A stretch of DNA of 64,000 bases from Thuidium tamariscinum (taxonomy: Eukaryota; Streptophyta; Bryopsida; Hypnales; Thuidiaceae). Positions within the stretch are counted from its first letter, which is position 1, and each line of letters starts with the position of its first letter. Position numbers and translations under genes: made by a program. The notes beneath the pieces were generated by a model that worked only from the letters and a program-made list of their open reading frames with translations, had not been told where the DNA came from and ran no database searches. Shown piece by piece: positions 46,540 through 58,540 of the stretch. The stretch spans positions 24,072,347 to 24,136,346 of the forward strand of contig OX344753.2 of the NCBI GenBank assembly GCA_947034885.2. Reading direction: 5' to 3'.

Positions 46540-49500
46540 CCCCAAGAGATTCAGATTGCTTATCAGGCTTGTCTACCTTCAAATCTGACCATGTTTCTAC
46601 TCGTAGAGCTCATTGCATATAACAGAGTCTCCAATTCCTTTTCGCGAAGCGAGAGTCCGATCGTCCGTCCAACTCCGTCCGTCTCCTCACCAAAGTCCCA
46701 ACTACTAAGTTACTACAAAACCTCCTGAGCTACAGTAGCCCGGCTCCGCCCGCCCGCCTTGCCTTGCCTTGAGTTGGTGGCCTCGGCAGGGCAGAGAAAC
46801 TGTCAACTTGGCAACCACCCCGAAACGTGTATCCCACCCGTGCTTTGCAGTTCTACCCGGGTAGCTAGACACGTACACAGTCATCATTGGCGATGCTGAT
46901 TCTTCCTCATGATAAGGGCGGGGACGGAGCTTGCATAAAATAGCAAAAGACCTCAACTCAAGTTACATCCCTCCCAGCTGATGCCTGAGTCCTGCCTGCC
47001 TGCCTGCCTGCCTGAGGAGGCCGGCAGATTTTTTGTGAGATATGATGGACGACTACTGAACCACCGGCTTTCGATCGGCTGGCTGTTAACTTGCAGTAGT
47101 TACATTTCCATCCGGAGAATTGTACGAAATACAGTATGCTGTGCTGTACCAAGAAGTAGTGGGAAGTCGTCTTTAGAGTATGGAACTGAAGTTTCGCGGT
47201 TACCGCGCGCCACAGACTTCCGTCTTCAATTTACCAAGATCATTCATCAAAATGCCACACTAATTGATTTCGCACCACCTCAGTAGAAGGAAACTTTGCA
47301 CACTGAGTCCTTGATTTGAGCTCCAAGTGTTTGATCACCCATGTCGACAAAAAGTTAACCGTATCAAGATTCAGAGTATATGCCATCTTACAGGATGCTA
47401 TTTTTTCTTTTTTATAAGTGGCAGATATGTACACTGGTGGTAGAGCTGTCATCGTGCAAAGTCGATGTTTCGTGCAAATGTTGAATAAGTTACAGGGAAC
47501 AAAACGTCGTGGGAGCCCAGTGACAGGGACTTCTCCGGCCTCCCAGATGCGAATTTCGTAGGTCGAATATATATCAAGGCTTGGATTCAACGTTGGCCGG
47601 GAGGGCCCTCAGCGTGACCAAGGTAAAGCAACCACTTGCGTGCCTGAGTAATATAATAACATGAGCTCGACACGAAAGTATCAACAAAATGCATCTTTCG
47701 AGGACAGGCAGGATCACCAGCTACTAGTCAATCAATTCCAGGTCAAACCAAATTTAAATCAAGCTTCAAAGAAACTGGCATTGCTGAAGTTTACAAAGGT
47801 GTGAAGTGCCAGGGACATGTTCAAGTCACCACCAATGCTTGCAAATTCTCGGTTTCAAACTGAATTGCATATATCACATATCTTTTGCTCTGGAAAACAA
47901 ATACACTGCAAAAATTGACAGCAAAGATACTCCTATCTAGACAGTAGTTTTCATGTGACTAAATATATATCACTAAATTTTTAGTACCCACGAAAAAAGC
48001 ATGAGGATTTTGGCCACACGAGTTTACTCTGCACAGTCTACCAGGCCTTCCCACCAATGGTTGTTTTGAGGTTCATAAATTGGTGCGTTTCCATCGACTT
48101 CGGTGAGCACCTATTGTAAATCGATTTGCTTCATGGAATCAAATTAAGATCTCGACTTGTAGGTGGTTTCCCCATCATGCAACCGTACCCTCGTTCCTTG
48201 CCTCGCATAATTTAAATATGTGAGAATTTCTTTGCTAACGTGGCATACATAATTGTGAGAAATACAGAAAAAAAAGCATAAATTTAGCATGATTGAACGT
48301 GGCTCATGAAGCATTTATTGTTGGTTGTCCTATTGAAGTGTAACTTTGTGGTTGTCCAAAAAAATACGAGAGGGTTATGTGACCTCGCTACTTAATTGTT
48401 GTTGGTCCATCTAATTGACCCCAAAGTGAGATCTCAACTTCCAAATTTCCATTCATGTCAACAGGTCAGGTCCAATAACTCTCTCCTAGGTTTTAAACTG
48501 GTTAGCGACGCAAATTTTGCATTGAAAATTAAACTACTTATGATTTGCAATTCTCTTGGCACCAGATTTAGAGACAAAGTTCCAACAAAGCATCAAGAGA
48601 TTTGAAAATTGGCCTTTTTCTCAGGCAAGAAGTACGCTCTAGAAAATTTCTGTAAAAGAACTTTGTAAACTTCGTAAACTGAATTGGGGACCTTACCGAT
48701 TCTAAACCCAAACACACATTACCAATGGAGTTTTGTAGAATTCCTCACAGCCTCAGAAGGGATCATAAAATTGCCAAAAAAAGTAATAAATTCTCCACTT
48801 CAACCCTGATTCTGCCCTCCGCAACAATGCAAGACCAGCTTGCTCCCAGAGAAATGTGTCAAAATACGCACTCATAACCGAATTCGCTTGACAATCATCA
48901 GCCGGCCAACCTGCCCTTTAAATAACTCCTTCACTCTCTTGACCCAACTGCCTTAAGTATTGATTTGAGAAAGGTGCGGGCATCAAGGTCAAGGTGCCAG
49001 AACCTGGAATTCCTCCCACAAGGCTTCCAATCGTTCAGATATGTACAACCCAGATATATATGCCCGACTTGCTTCAATCCCCAATTGGATGCCAAATTAG
49101 CTCCCAGGATGTGATGCTTGAAGCTAATTTGGGTGGCGCGCTTCGTACAGAACAATGAAACTCCTTGCGTCCCTTCACATTGCCATGCAAGTTATCATGA
49201 ACCAGACACGCCCTTCCAAAGGACATTGCATCCCAACCACTCCGTCCAACAGCCCTTGTGAGTGTGCGTGAAGACGTAGTAGTTGGGATTGGATTAGGGT
49301 TTGCTTTCAAGTCAAGACCCATGTGCCCACCATGCTTGCTTGTCCTGTACACAATTAAAACAAGGAGCGAGGTTGTCGTTCTTCCATCGGCTTACACTGC
49401 TACTCTAAGCCGCTTCACGTAGTCCTTGAGACAGTTTGTGGGTGCATCGCAATATTCTGCGATCTGCTCTAGCTAAGTTACAACTAAAATACTATTTGCA

Positions 49501-49850
49501 AGCTTAGAAAAGGTCCTGCAGCAAGGGCCTCGCTGTACTGCACACTACAGTACAAACTGACCTTTTGGTGGTGCCGTGTGGGAGTTCGCCAAAGCATGGT
49601 CGAGGGTGCATATTCTGATTAAGTTATTCTAGAAAGATTTGCTCATCCATTCAACTTTGTCGCTCCTTGGCACTGCCTGGAGACTGGCCAAATTGTTCCT
49701 AGATTAAGGTAACAGTACCGAAGCTCACTACCTACAGTAAATTGGACCGAAAAAGAAATCGAGCATGGGTCAGGACTCTGAAACGCTACCTGCTGAGGAC
49801 GCAAAACATTGTTTGGATAACTTCATGTAAGTATGTAAATACTTAGCATG
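46540..49850. other. Second GC-richer island without a supported gene
   Basis: About 3.3 kb of non-repetitive, mixed-composition DNA with sharp edges, like the flanks of the real genes. Open frames (for example 116 codons at 47240-47590 minus and 92 at 49074-49352 minus) show no domain and no splice chain. A 12-bp-stem hairpin (CCAAATTAGCT ... AGCTAATTTGG) lies at 49092-49132. It matches no microRNA I know. A long non-coding transcript or a decayed gene is possible. Confidence 0.4.
46991..47014. repeat. CCTG tetranucleotide microsatellite
   Basis: Six consecutive CCTG units within the island. Confidence 0.8.
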
Positions 49851-50146
49851 GAGAAATATGTTTTTTCATCCAATTGTTATTTTCAAAGTTGCTTGAGTAC
49901 ATTTTCAGAGAATAGTATTGTGAATTCCCTCATTATGGTATTATTATCATTTCTACATAGGATCCATACTTAATCTATGGATCAGTTGGTGGTGCACTAT
50001 GGACATTTCTTGCAATTTATGCTTGATAAAAATTGAACTTACAAAAACAATGTTTTTTGAATTTGAGTCCAACTAATGAATTCATGCTCATCTAAAGTTT
50101 AGTTTCTACTTTCATTGAAATTTTGAAAAATTTGCAAATTTCAATA

Positions 50147-50231
50147 CTCCTTTTATTTCCAAAAAGCCCCCATCAGTGTTTCCTTTGTATATTACAAAGG
50201 AAATATAGATCATTTTTAGAAATAGAGGAAG
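50147..50231. mobile_element. Minimal Stowaway-type MITE
   Basis: The ends CTCCTTTTATTTCCAAAAA and the complement CTTCCTCTATTTCTAAAAA match the Stowaway terminal pattern and are flanked by TA on both sides (50145-50146 and 50232-50233). The interior holds a further hairpin (TTTCCTTTGTATATTACAAAGG). At 85 bp it is about the smallest such element expected. Confidence 0.72.
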
Positions 50232-50401
50232 TATTTTATAGGGCAATATGAAGTTAGAGCATGTAACCATGTAACCATGTTTTATTCTTATTTTTATTCT
50301 TTATATTTTTAGAGTGAATTTTGGTGTTTTGATTTATATGATGATGTTATATACTGTAATAGATCACATCTACAGTGAAAATTTAAGATTTTTTGAATGT
50401 A

Positions 50402-50856
50402 CTAGCGGTTGGTGCTTGGTATGCTATGCAATCATCATTAGAATTTAGAAAATTAATATCATGAAAGCTCAAATTTCACAAAAGCACTAAATCATAGAAG
50501 CGCAAAGAAGCGTTAAGCCAAGAAAACCAATGGATTTGCTACCTCTATTATATCTTCTTGTGGATCCTCTTTAATATCACCTTCATTGCAACAACTACAT
50601 TATTTTTATAATATCACTCTTTGTAAAAAGTGATATTACAAAAGTGATTGCAAATTGCTACTCCTTTTCTATAATATCACATTGTGTGACAATAAGATTT
50701 TTATGTATTCATGATTGAAAACATTCTTATAAAATATTTAAAATAATTATTTTAAGGAATTATTGAAATCAATATCATGCATTCTATTCAAATATATAAA
50801 TTTTTTATTAATATGTGATACAATGAATGTATAGCATACCAAGCACCAGCCCCTAG
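50402..50856. mobile_element. TIR element with TA target duplication
   Basis: CTAGCGGTTGGTGCTTGGTA at the left is mirrored at the right by the complement of CTAGGGGCTGGTGCTTGGTA. The match continues through TGCTAT for about 26 bp in total with two mismatches. TA flanks both ends (50400-50401 and 50857-50858), consistent with a Tc1/mariner-type duplication. The 455-bp interior is AT-rich and non-coding, with GTGATATTAC-type short palindromes. Confidence 0.7.
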
Positions 50857-50858
50857 TA

Positions 50859-51779
50859 TTAATGGTAGCATTTGTGACATTAGAGAAGGAGTTATGATTT
50901 TAGTAGTATGATTATGAATTTGATATGAGTTTTCTTCATATTTTTCTTAAAAAACTTACAATGATTTAAAAAAATTCTAAAAAAAATTTCTTCTTGATTT
51001 TCATGTCTATTAAGATAATCTTGACCATAAAAATAATTTCTCACTTAGGCATAATGTATCAACCACCATGTTTGGGAACCTACCTCCAAAAAATTTTAGA
51101 ATCTACGTCACAAAATACACTCATTTCTTGACAAATATCACACACTTACAAAATCACATACTCCAAAAAACCCTTCTATACAAAAAATAATGGAAAAAAA
51201 ATAAATTTCTTTTACTACAACATTATTTATAGGATTAACTAATGCTATTTGGATTATCATTGCAATAAAATAAGAAAAAACTAGAGATACATTTTCATCC
51301 TAAAGGTTGAGAATAGTTCTTCATCAATATATCATCCAAACAAAATAGCTATATGCTATTTCTTGGACCACCTATGCTATATCATTATTATAAATAATAA
51401 ATTGATCAAAATATTGTAGAATATTTTCTCATTTATCTATCATTAGGGGAGATTTGAGGCTTTAAGAGTAAGTTTCGGAACTGTTCTCCAAATTGTTCCC
51501 ATAACTACTAACTGCTATCACTTTGTCAGGCCATCAATTACTAAAAAAATTAGAATAAAAAAATTGGGGGTCCTAAAATGTGAAAAAAGTCCAAAATTTA
51601 TTTATTTTACTGAAAAAAAGAGTCGATGACGTGGCACTCGCTCGACCACGTCGTAAATTTTTGCAGATTCTGCATTTCTACAGTCCGGGACCTCGGAGTC
51701 TTCTACAGCCTCGAATCTCTTCTAATGCTTTCTAAAAATCAATGTAAATCTAATAAGTCTATACATCTATAATAACCAA
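50859..51779. other. AT-rich intergenic DNA with a small GC-rich patch
   Basis: No gene. A GC-rich patch at about 51622-51716 includes GACGTGG ... CCACGTC as an inverted pair (51627-51651), G-box-like ACGTGG on both arms. Confidence 0.45.
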
Positions 51780-52260
51780 GGTAAGAACAATAGACTTCTA
51801 ATTAGCATTGGCACCTATGCACACACATTGATGGCCAACATTTCTAGCTATTAGGCCCTCCTATTTGTGGTAACTACTTACTATCTAATGGCACCCAACT
51901 TTTTGTTGACAACAACACTTCTTACCATTGCCATGTAATACACTCAAGCCATTGATAGCCATTTCACATCCATTGGTGTCAAAACTTCTTAGCCGTTGAT
52001 GTCCAACTTTTCCTTATTGTTGGTGTGTAACATCTTTTAGCTGTTCATGCTCATTTCCCATCTATTGGTGTCAAGACTTTCTACCGTTGGAGCCTAATAC
52101 TTTTCAACTATTAGTTCTCATCTCCCATCTATTGGCATCAAGACTTTCTACCATTGCAACCTAATATTTTAAGTTGTTGGTGCTCATCTCCCATCTATTG
52201 GTTGCATGGCTTTTGACCGTTGGAGCCTAATATATTCTAGGATTCCTAGCTATTAGTACA
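51780..52260. repeat. Degenerate ~66-bp tandem repeat
   Basis: Blocks of the type CTCCCATCTATTGG followed by CAAGACTTTCTACC and GTTGGAGCCTAATA recur at about 66-bp spacing, clearest at 52060-52230. Earlier, more diverged units have CATTGGTGTC and CTTACCATTG cores. Confidence 0.65.
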
Positions 52261-52806
52261 AATACTTTCATCCCATTGGTTTTTGAGTTCCAATATAAAA
52301 TTTTGCTTCAAAAAGATCCATGTCATTGGATAGTTGTAAACTATGAATGACCAATAATTTTCTTTCATTCTAAAATCCAAATCCTATCTTGGTCAATATG
52401 ACAATCCAAATTATAACTTATGAAGCCAAAATTAATAATACATAAGATTTTGAGAGGGCATAAGAACATTTGACCCTTCAACAATTTGCCACAATTTCAA
52501 AATGAAATAAGAATCTGAGAAGAATTTTAAGAAATTAAACCAAGTAAAATTTTACTTGAATGTAATGGCAATGTATAGTAAAAATTTCAAAAACTCTAAC
52601 CTTATAGATTAAAATATTATAGGATTTCAAGTTAAAGAATTTATTGACTTGACAAGGATTAATAGACTAACTTCTTTTGGATTGAGATGTTTGTATGTGC
52701 ATATTTTTCTTGGATTAGTATATCCTAATCATGTTGATTATATACTTGGCAAATCTTTTAAGTAGGAATCTTGCACATACTTTGCTTGCTAAATGCTTTA
52801 TGTCCC

Positions 52807-52808
52807 CA

Positions 52809-52852
<44 letters not shown>
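52807..52852. repeat. TA dinucleotide microsatellite
   Basis: About 22 uninterrupted TA units. Confidence 0.95.
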
Positions 52853-52858
<6 letters not shown>

Positions 52859-55800
52859 GTCCATTCAATGGCCTTCATAATTTGAAAGTTTTGCACAAAG
52901 TTAGTAGGATGGATGCTTCTCATTATAAGCTTTGTATGTTGTTTGATTTCACATTATTCCAATAAATATTTCAAATATTAGAAGTTCTTTTTAATTGATT
53001 TCAATATCAAAGCAAGAAACAAAAATATATTCTAAATAATATACATTATTTTCAAAGATTTTGTAAATTGATAACTATCCAAAAAAATTGAACTTTGCAA
53101 TTTCAAATAATGAAGTAGAAGATAAGAGGACTTTTATTTAGCAAGGCAATGAAGTTAGAAATAACAAACAAAGCCATCTTTTGTTCTCCAAATGATGAAA
53201 ATTAAAAAATTAAAATTAAATGGTAGAATATTAATTGCTTGCTAGAAAATATTCATCATTGTGATTAATTATTCTCAATGTTTTGTAAAAGTTATTAGCA
53301 TATTAGTTTTTTCTTTCATTTAGTACCACCTTTGAATTTATAGTTTTATTAAAGATAAATATGAAAGTTTTTTTAATTTAAAAATTATGCAACATATTGA
53401 CAAAATGCACAAGTTATAGGACATATGAGTTTTTTTTCTAAAAATGTTGGAAGACAAAACTTCATCTTTTGAAAGGGCTAGAAAAGCCTAGGTTTTGTAG
53501 TTTAGGCTCATTAGTAAACTTGCAATTGCTAGGAATATTTGCTTTAAAATTTTAAGACAATATATACTAAAACAAGTCAATTACAAGATATGAAGATACT
53601 AAGGTTGAATTTGTTAAAACATAGTCATTGAAGAAGATTTTGACCTTGTTTTGGGGATTAATATTGTGAAGTAAATTTGAACCTCTAAACATGATGTTTC
53701 TTTAGGAGTTAAGGGATTAACCTCTAAGTGCCTTAGCCTTGGCAAGTTTGTTTTTCTTTTGAAAAAAGAGCATTGACTTCTAGTAATCTCCAATGAAGCA
53801 AATTTTTCTTTTTTCAAAATCCAATTGCATAGATGTTTTAAGAGCTTGCATATTAGTCTACAAACCAATTTTGAATGCAAATTTGCAAAGGGGTTGTGAG
53901 ATTATAACAAGAAATATGTGTGTTTTCTATTTTTAGTATGTTACTTCACCCCACAATGTTTTAGAAATTTGTATATTAAAGTTTTTTGAAATTAATGGTG
54001 ACATGAACAAATACAAATAGGGTTAGAAAGCTAAAATGTACTTTCAAGAAACTTAATTTCACTTGAAAAGCTATCAAATTCATTACACAATCCACCTTGT
54101 AATTGTGATAATACAAATTTTTTCTATAACTAGAAAACGCAAAAATCTTCAAATCAATACTTGTATGTTGAAATTTTCAATGGTGAAAATCATGAAAATA
54201 CTTTACTCTTTCTACTAGGACCATTTTCAAAGCATTTGGATAAATACAATTTCTTAGATCTCAAATCAAGTGAAATTGGCAAGTTGTGCACTAAAGCAAA
54301 AAATGAAGTAAAATTTGCAAGCTTTACTCTCCACTAATGTTGCATACATGCCTTTGAAGATCCCTAAATAATCAAATATTTAATTTTTTTCTGTGAAAAA
54401 TGAAAGTTTTCAATAGTTAACACTAAAAACTACTCGAAAAAAATTTCAGGATGATCAAAGGAAATTTGAACTAAATTTTTTTGTACGACCATATATGGTT
54501 GCTAAGATGGTTAGGGGATAGAGATGAGACACTTATAGGATAGGTTTGTTTGGTCATCTAATGTTCAAATTGAGGCTTTTGTATTTATTTCAAACAATTT
54601 TGTGATGCTCTTCCAATGATGGTCAAGATGATGGTATCTTTTAGTTCTAATTTTACATGAATGAAAATGTAAGTTCAATCAACACCTTTTAAACATTTTG
54701 TTTTACATAGAGCAATGCAAATGTTATGTAATAATGACTAGGAAGTTGTTGTTTTTTGTAGCAAGTTGTAGTTGACAAGAAAGATCAAAGGCTACATACA
54801 TTGCTAAATTTTTTATTTCATTAGCTTTGAACTATGGATAAAGACTATGGTATAAACTTTGGTTTCATGAATCCTAGTTTCAAAATCCTATCTACAACTA
54901 CATTTTCATTGCACAACACGGCTAGAATTTAATTAGAGCGGGGATATGAAGTCCAACTCAACAATAAATCAATATTGTTGTTTATCTACAACAAAAAAAT
55001 TTATAGCACTTAAGTAATAATTTTATTTAATTTAGTGTCTATAAGTGTACAAGGCAAGAATGGTTGATTGCAAGTTTAATGTGCATGCTTTAGTAACTCT
55101 TAAGAAAGTTACTTAAATTTATGGTTTTAGTGTCTTATACTATATTTTGTCTATGGTTTGTTTGGTGTTATAAGTGATGGCCTACCAAAAATATGTGGTT
55201 TAGTTGCTTTCTTTTGGATAAATTGTTGAACAATAGGATTCAATTCCTCCTTTTGAAAAAGCTTATGAGTCATAGTCATTTGAAGCTTGTGAAATACATA
55301 TTCATACTCAAGCATAATTCTCTTCCACTTTCATTTTTATGTATATTTAAAAAAAGGATATGGTTTGTCAAATATAAATCCATGCAATGTAGTATACAAT
55401 GTAGTATTCAACAATTTTTTCTTATGATTATTTCTACTTTTTGGATTTGGTTTAGTTCAAAAATGTTAATTTTGTATTAAATAATATTCTACTTGAAATT
55501 TTGTACTTTACATTGGTATTTTTCTATGATCCCATTATCTTTCATGCTAAAAACTTTTATAATTAATAACTAAAACTTTTATAATTAAAAAAAATAAAAA
55601 ATAAAAATTTGGATTTGACTTTTATAATATCACTGATAATAATTTTTTATATGTATTGATAGTAATATTAGGTTTAAAGTTACCAAACAATATTACTTGC
55701 CTTCTTGGCACCTTATCAAATAAGTCTAACCATTTGCAACAATATCATTTAAACAATATTTAGAAAGATAGTCACTTGACATGTTGCATGTTTAAGGGCA

Positions 55801-56420
55801 TTGACATTCATGCACATTATTGCACCCTACTAAAAATCCTACAATCTATTGGATTACAAGAATCATGGACTTCACCATCTTTGATTTGAAATTTGGTATC
55901 CTACCTATAGACTTTAAAGAATGAAAGCAAGACTCATCATTCTAGCATGTCTTTGAAATATCCCAATAAGTGTTGAAATAATTCAATTATATTTGTGTTT
56001 GATTTTGACAATGGTGGTAGTAGTAGTTATACAACCTAAATTGTGTAAATACATTATTATTTTTGTTTAGCATCCAAGGGATAAGAATCTTTGAGTCCTT
56101 TCATTTATTTAATTTTGGCCAAGCATAAAAAGGACAGTGAATGATTAAAAGTCATTTTATGTTCTAATTTGATATAGGTTGACAATGGTGTAAAGTGGGT
56201 GTGGCAAGAAAATTGGCTAGGCATGTATATTTAGTATCTAATGATGGAAACCATTAAACCCCTCTATTTAATAATAGTTTTGGCCAATTGTTAAAATATG
56301 ACAATGAATGAATAAGAAGGCAATTTCTTAACAAATCACCTCAAGTTACTTAGAGGGATAGAAGGGTAATGTGTATGGATGAGAAAACAGCCATAAGAGA
56401 TTATATATGAGCTATGGAAA
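52853..56420. other. AT-rich intergenic DNA
   Basis: About 3.6 kb without a supported gene. Frames of up to 95 codons (55193-55480) are AT-rich and featureless. Confidence 0.5.
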
Positions 56421-56434
56421 GGCTCGATAAGCCT

Positions 56435-56530
56435 CTAGCAACCCTAACCATACATGGCATCGAAATGATGAGGGTTACAACCCTAACCATGTAGGGCACT
56501 GAAATGATGAGGGTTGTAACCCTCACCATT
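56435..56530. repeat. Two-unit ~39-bp tandem duplication
   Basis: AACCCTAACCAT, then GGCATCGAAATGATGAGG, then GTTAC is repeated once with small changes. Each copy carries a small AGGGTT/AACCCT palindrome. Confidence 0.7.
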
Positions 56531-56759
56531 GTTTTGCCCCTGTGGATTGAGTGAAAATTAAACCTTATACATGGGTTGATTTAGATTTTTAGTTATTTGC
56601 TTCAGAGAGCCTTAGGATTTTATTTTGTTTTTTTACATTATGATTGCTTTGAAAAAAAAAGGTTATTAGGTCCAATGATGTACAAGGAGGGCAATAGTTC
56701 CTAAGGAACTTCTAAGAAAAGTTAAGTGATAGTAACCCAAATCTAAAGAGGGAGTGAAG

Positions 56760-57330
56760 AGGGAGTAGACTCAAGATGTATTGAAATTTCTTGTGAGCTT
56801 GTGTAAAGAGAAATATAGGGAATATAATAGAAAGCCATTTAATATAGGAAAGTAAGCATCTCTTGCAACACAAGTGAAAGCAAAGTTCCTTGAAGAATCA
56901 AGCGCCTTCTTTAATTTGGACAAATCAAGAAAAAAACAGAAGCACCTCTTTTGACTTGGAAGCCTTTATACAAGATCTTTAATAATATTTTTAGTGGAAT
57001 AACTTGTATTAATGGTGTTTCAAAGGGTGTAGATCAATGGATTTGTTTATGATATTGAGAGGTTGTGATTTTAAATGATGATGAGGGTAATGGTCTTCCT
57101 TTTCTTTTTCTTCTTCTTCCTTTTCCTCTTCCTCCAGTTGCAAGTGTTGCTTCTTCTCAGTCAATATGCACTCAAGTAGTTAACCAACTAAGATGTGAAG
57201 GACAAGTCAATAGGAGTGTAAAAAAGAATAAGAGGAAATTGTAAGCAAGAGATGAATCTATTGCCCCAACCATTAAGGATTTTAGGAAGGGAATGTTTGA
57301 GGTGGAGAAAATTTTAAAATACAAATGACT
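56760..57330 (+). pseudogene. Remnant of a Harbinger ORF1 (Myb/SANT-like) gene
   Basis: From 56773 a broken plus-strand frame reads QDVLKFLVSLCKEKYREYN, then a stop, then KAKFLEESSAFFNLDKS and KKQKHL. This follows the spacing of the Myb/SANT-like DNA-binding domain of plant PIF/Harbinger ORF1 proteins. The last third (VNRSVKKNKRKL and then IKDFRKGMFEVEKI) resembles their basic and helical C-terminal tail. There are several stops, one where the conserved Trp is expected. It converges with the transposase remnant, as expected for one element. The similarity is by eye only. Confidence 0.5.
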
Positions 57331-57714
57331 ATTGACATCACATAGACCATGCCACAAAGTGAAAAACAAGGTAGGGAGATGGTGGTGCAAGGGCAACTAT
57401 GAATAGAAGAACTATTTATTAATGTATTGAAGGCTAAGGACTCTTTTGGAAGTTCTAAATAGTGTTTCCCTTTACTGAATTGTTTTCTTTTAGGGGTTTG
57501 GGACATTAGAATGTTCGTCTCTATCTTGTTAGGAATTTGATTTGATTTGATTTGAGTTTGTTTGAATTTGTTCCAAATTTCATTACATTGAATAAAAGAC
57601 TTTTATCTTCTATGATTGCATATATATTTATTCATAAGTGCTTTTGATTTCAAATTGAGATAATAGACAATTGAAATATCATTGTAGTCACTATTCATTA
57701 AGGTTTTCTAAAAT

Positions 57715-58540
57715 CTAGTGCTTAAACAAATGTTGCTTAAGTATTTCTTCTTGGTGTTTTGCGTTATCTCCTTCTCTATTTATAGGTAACCTTGCATTCT
57801 CAAATTCAACAAGTAGATCTCCTTGCAAATGTGCATTAGCTACATGAGGCTTTAGCTCATTCAACATCTGACAATAATTGTATGTAACCAACAACAAGCT
57901 ACTTCTTTTTTAACAACTTTGTCAACTCTAAAATTGAAGCACTTTTATATTTTCCATCAATTCATTAATGTGCCAAATGCTTACTCAATGACAACTCTTC
58001 TAGAATTCATTGAATTGTCAAACCTTTTTTTTGCAAATCATTTGGGAGATTCCAATTCTTCTTCAAGTGTATCTGAATGGGATAGGCAACATTACCAATC
58101 AAATAAAAAGTGCATCTAATATCTCCAACTTCAACGTCCGGTGCTTGCAGAATCTCTCATTTCCTTAAACTTATGTACAAACTTTTAGATTTGATTTGGC
58201 CACCATCATGTAGTCTTCTAGATTGGCTACTATACACATTCTAGAAAATCTTCTTTTAATCACAAACTGCCTGAGTGCCTACACTCTTGTGATACAATGG
58301 AGTGAATTTTTTTGATTATAAAAATCCCTAGCTACTAATGTCACTCTTCTACTTAGATTCTTTGCTAATGGTATATGTGTCTCATCTATTGCTCCACAAA
58401 TATTAGATAGACCCATTATGTCTTCAAAATCAGAGATAATGCTTTGAAGATTAGATCAAGAAAACTTGAACTCTCTAGAAGGTTGCTAAGAAGTGCTGGA
58501 AGGACACTTGCATAACATTTATTTTGGCTTGACAAATTTT
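57715..58540 (-). pseudogene. Dead PIF/Harbinger transposase
   Basis: On the minus strand the frame reads ISDFEDIMGLSNICGAIDE followed by THIPLA, which is the first catalytic Asp block of plant PIF/ALP1-type transposases (GAID-THI). It continues RRVTLVARDFYNQKNSLHC and then hits a stop. Further downstream, in shifted frames, are a degenerate block where the family has VC-G-PG-VHD, then CTFYLIGNVAYPIQIHLKK, then MNSRRVVIE with a stop before AFGTL (family: RRVVENAFG). The C terminus is a 60-codon frame at 57715-57897. Multiple stops and frameshifts make it non-functional. No terminal inverted repeats were found. Confidence 0.75.

Noticed and set aside
47240-47590. 116-codon minus-strand frame in the 46.5-49.8 kb island
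   Set aside because: No motif, conserved-looking block or exon borders; reported only as part of an unassigned island.
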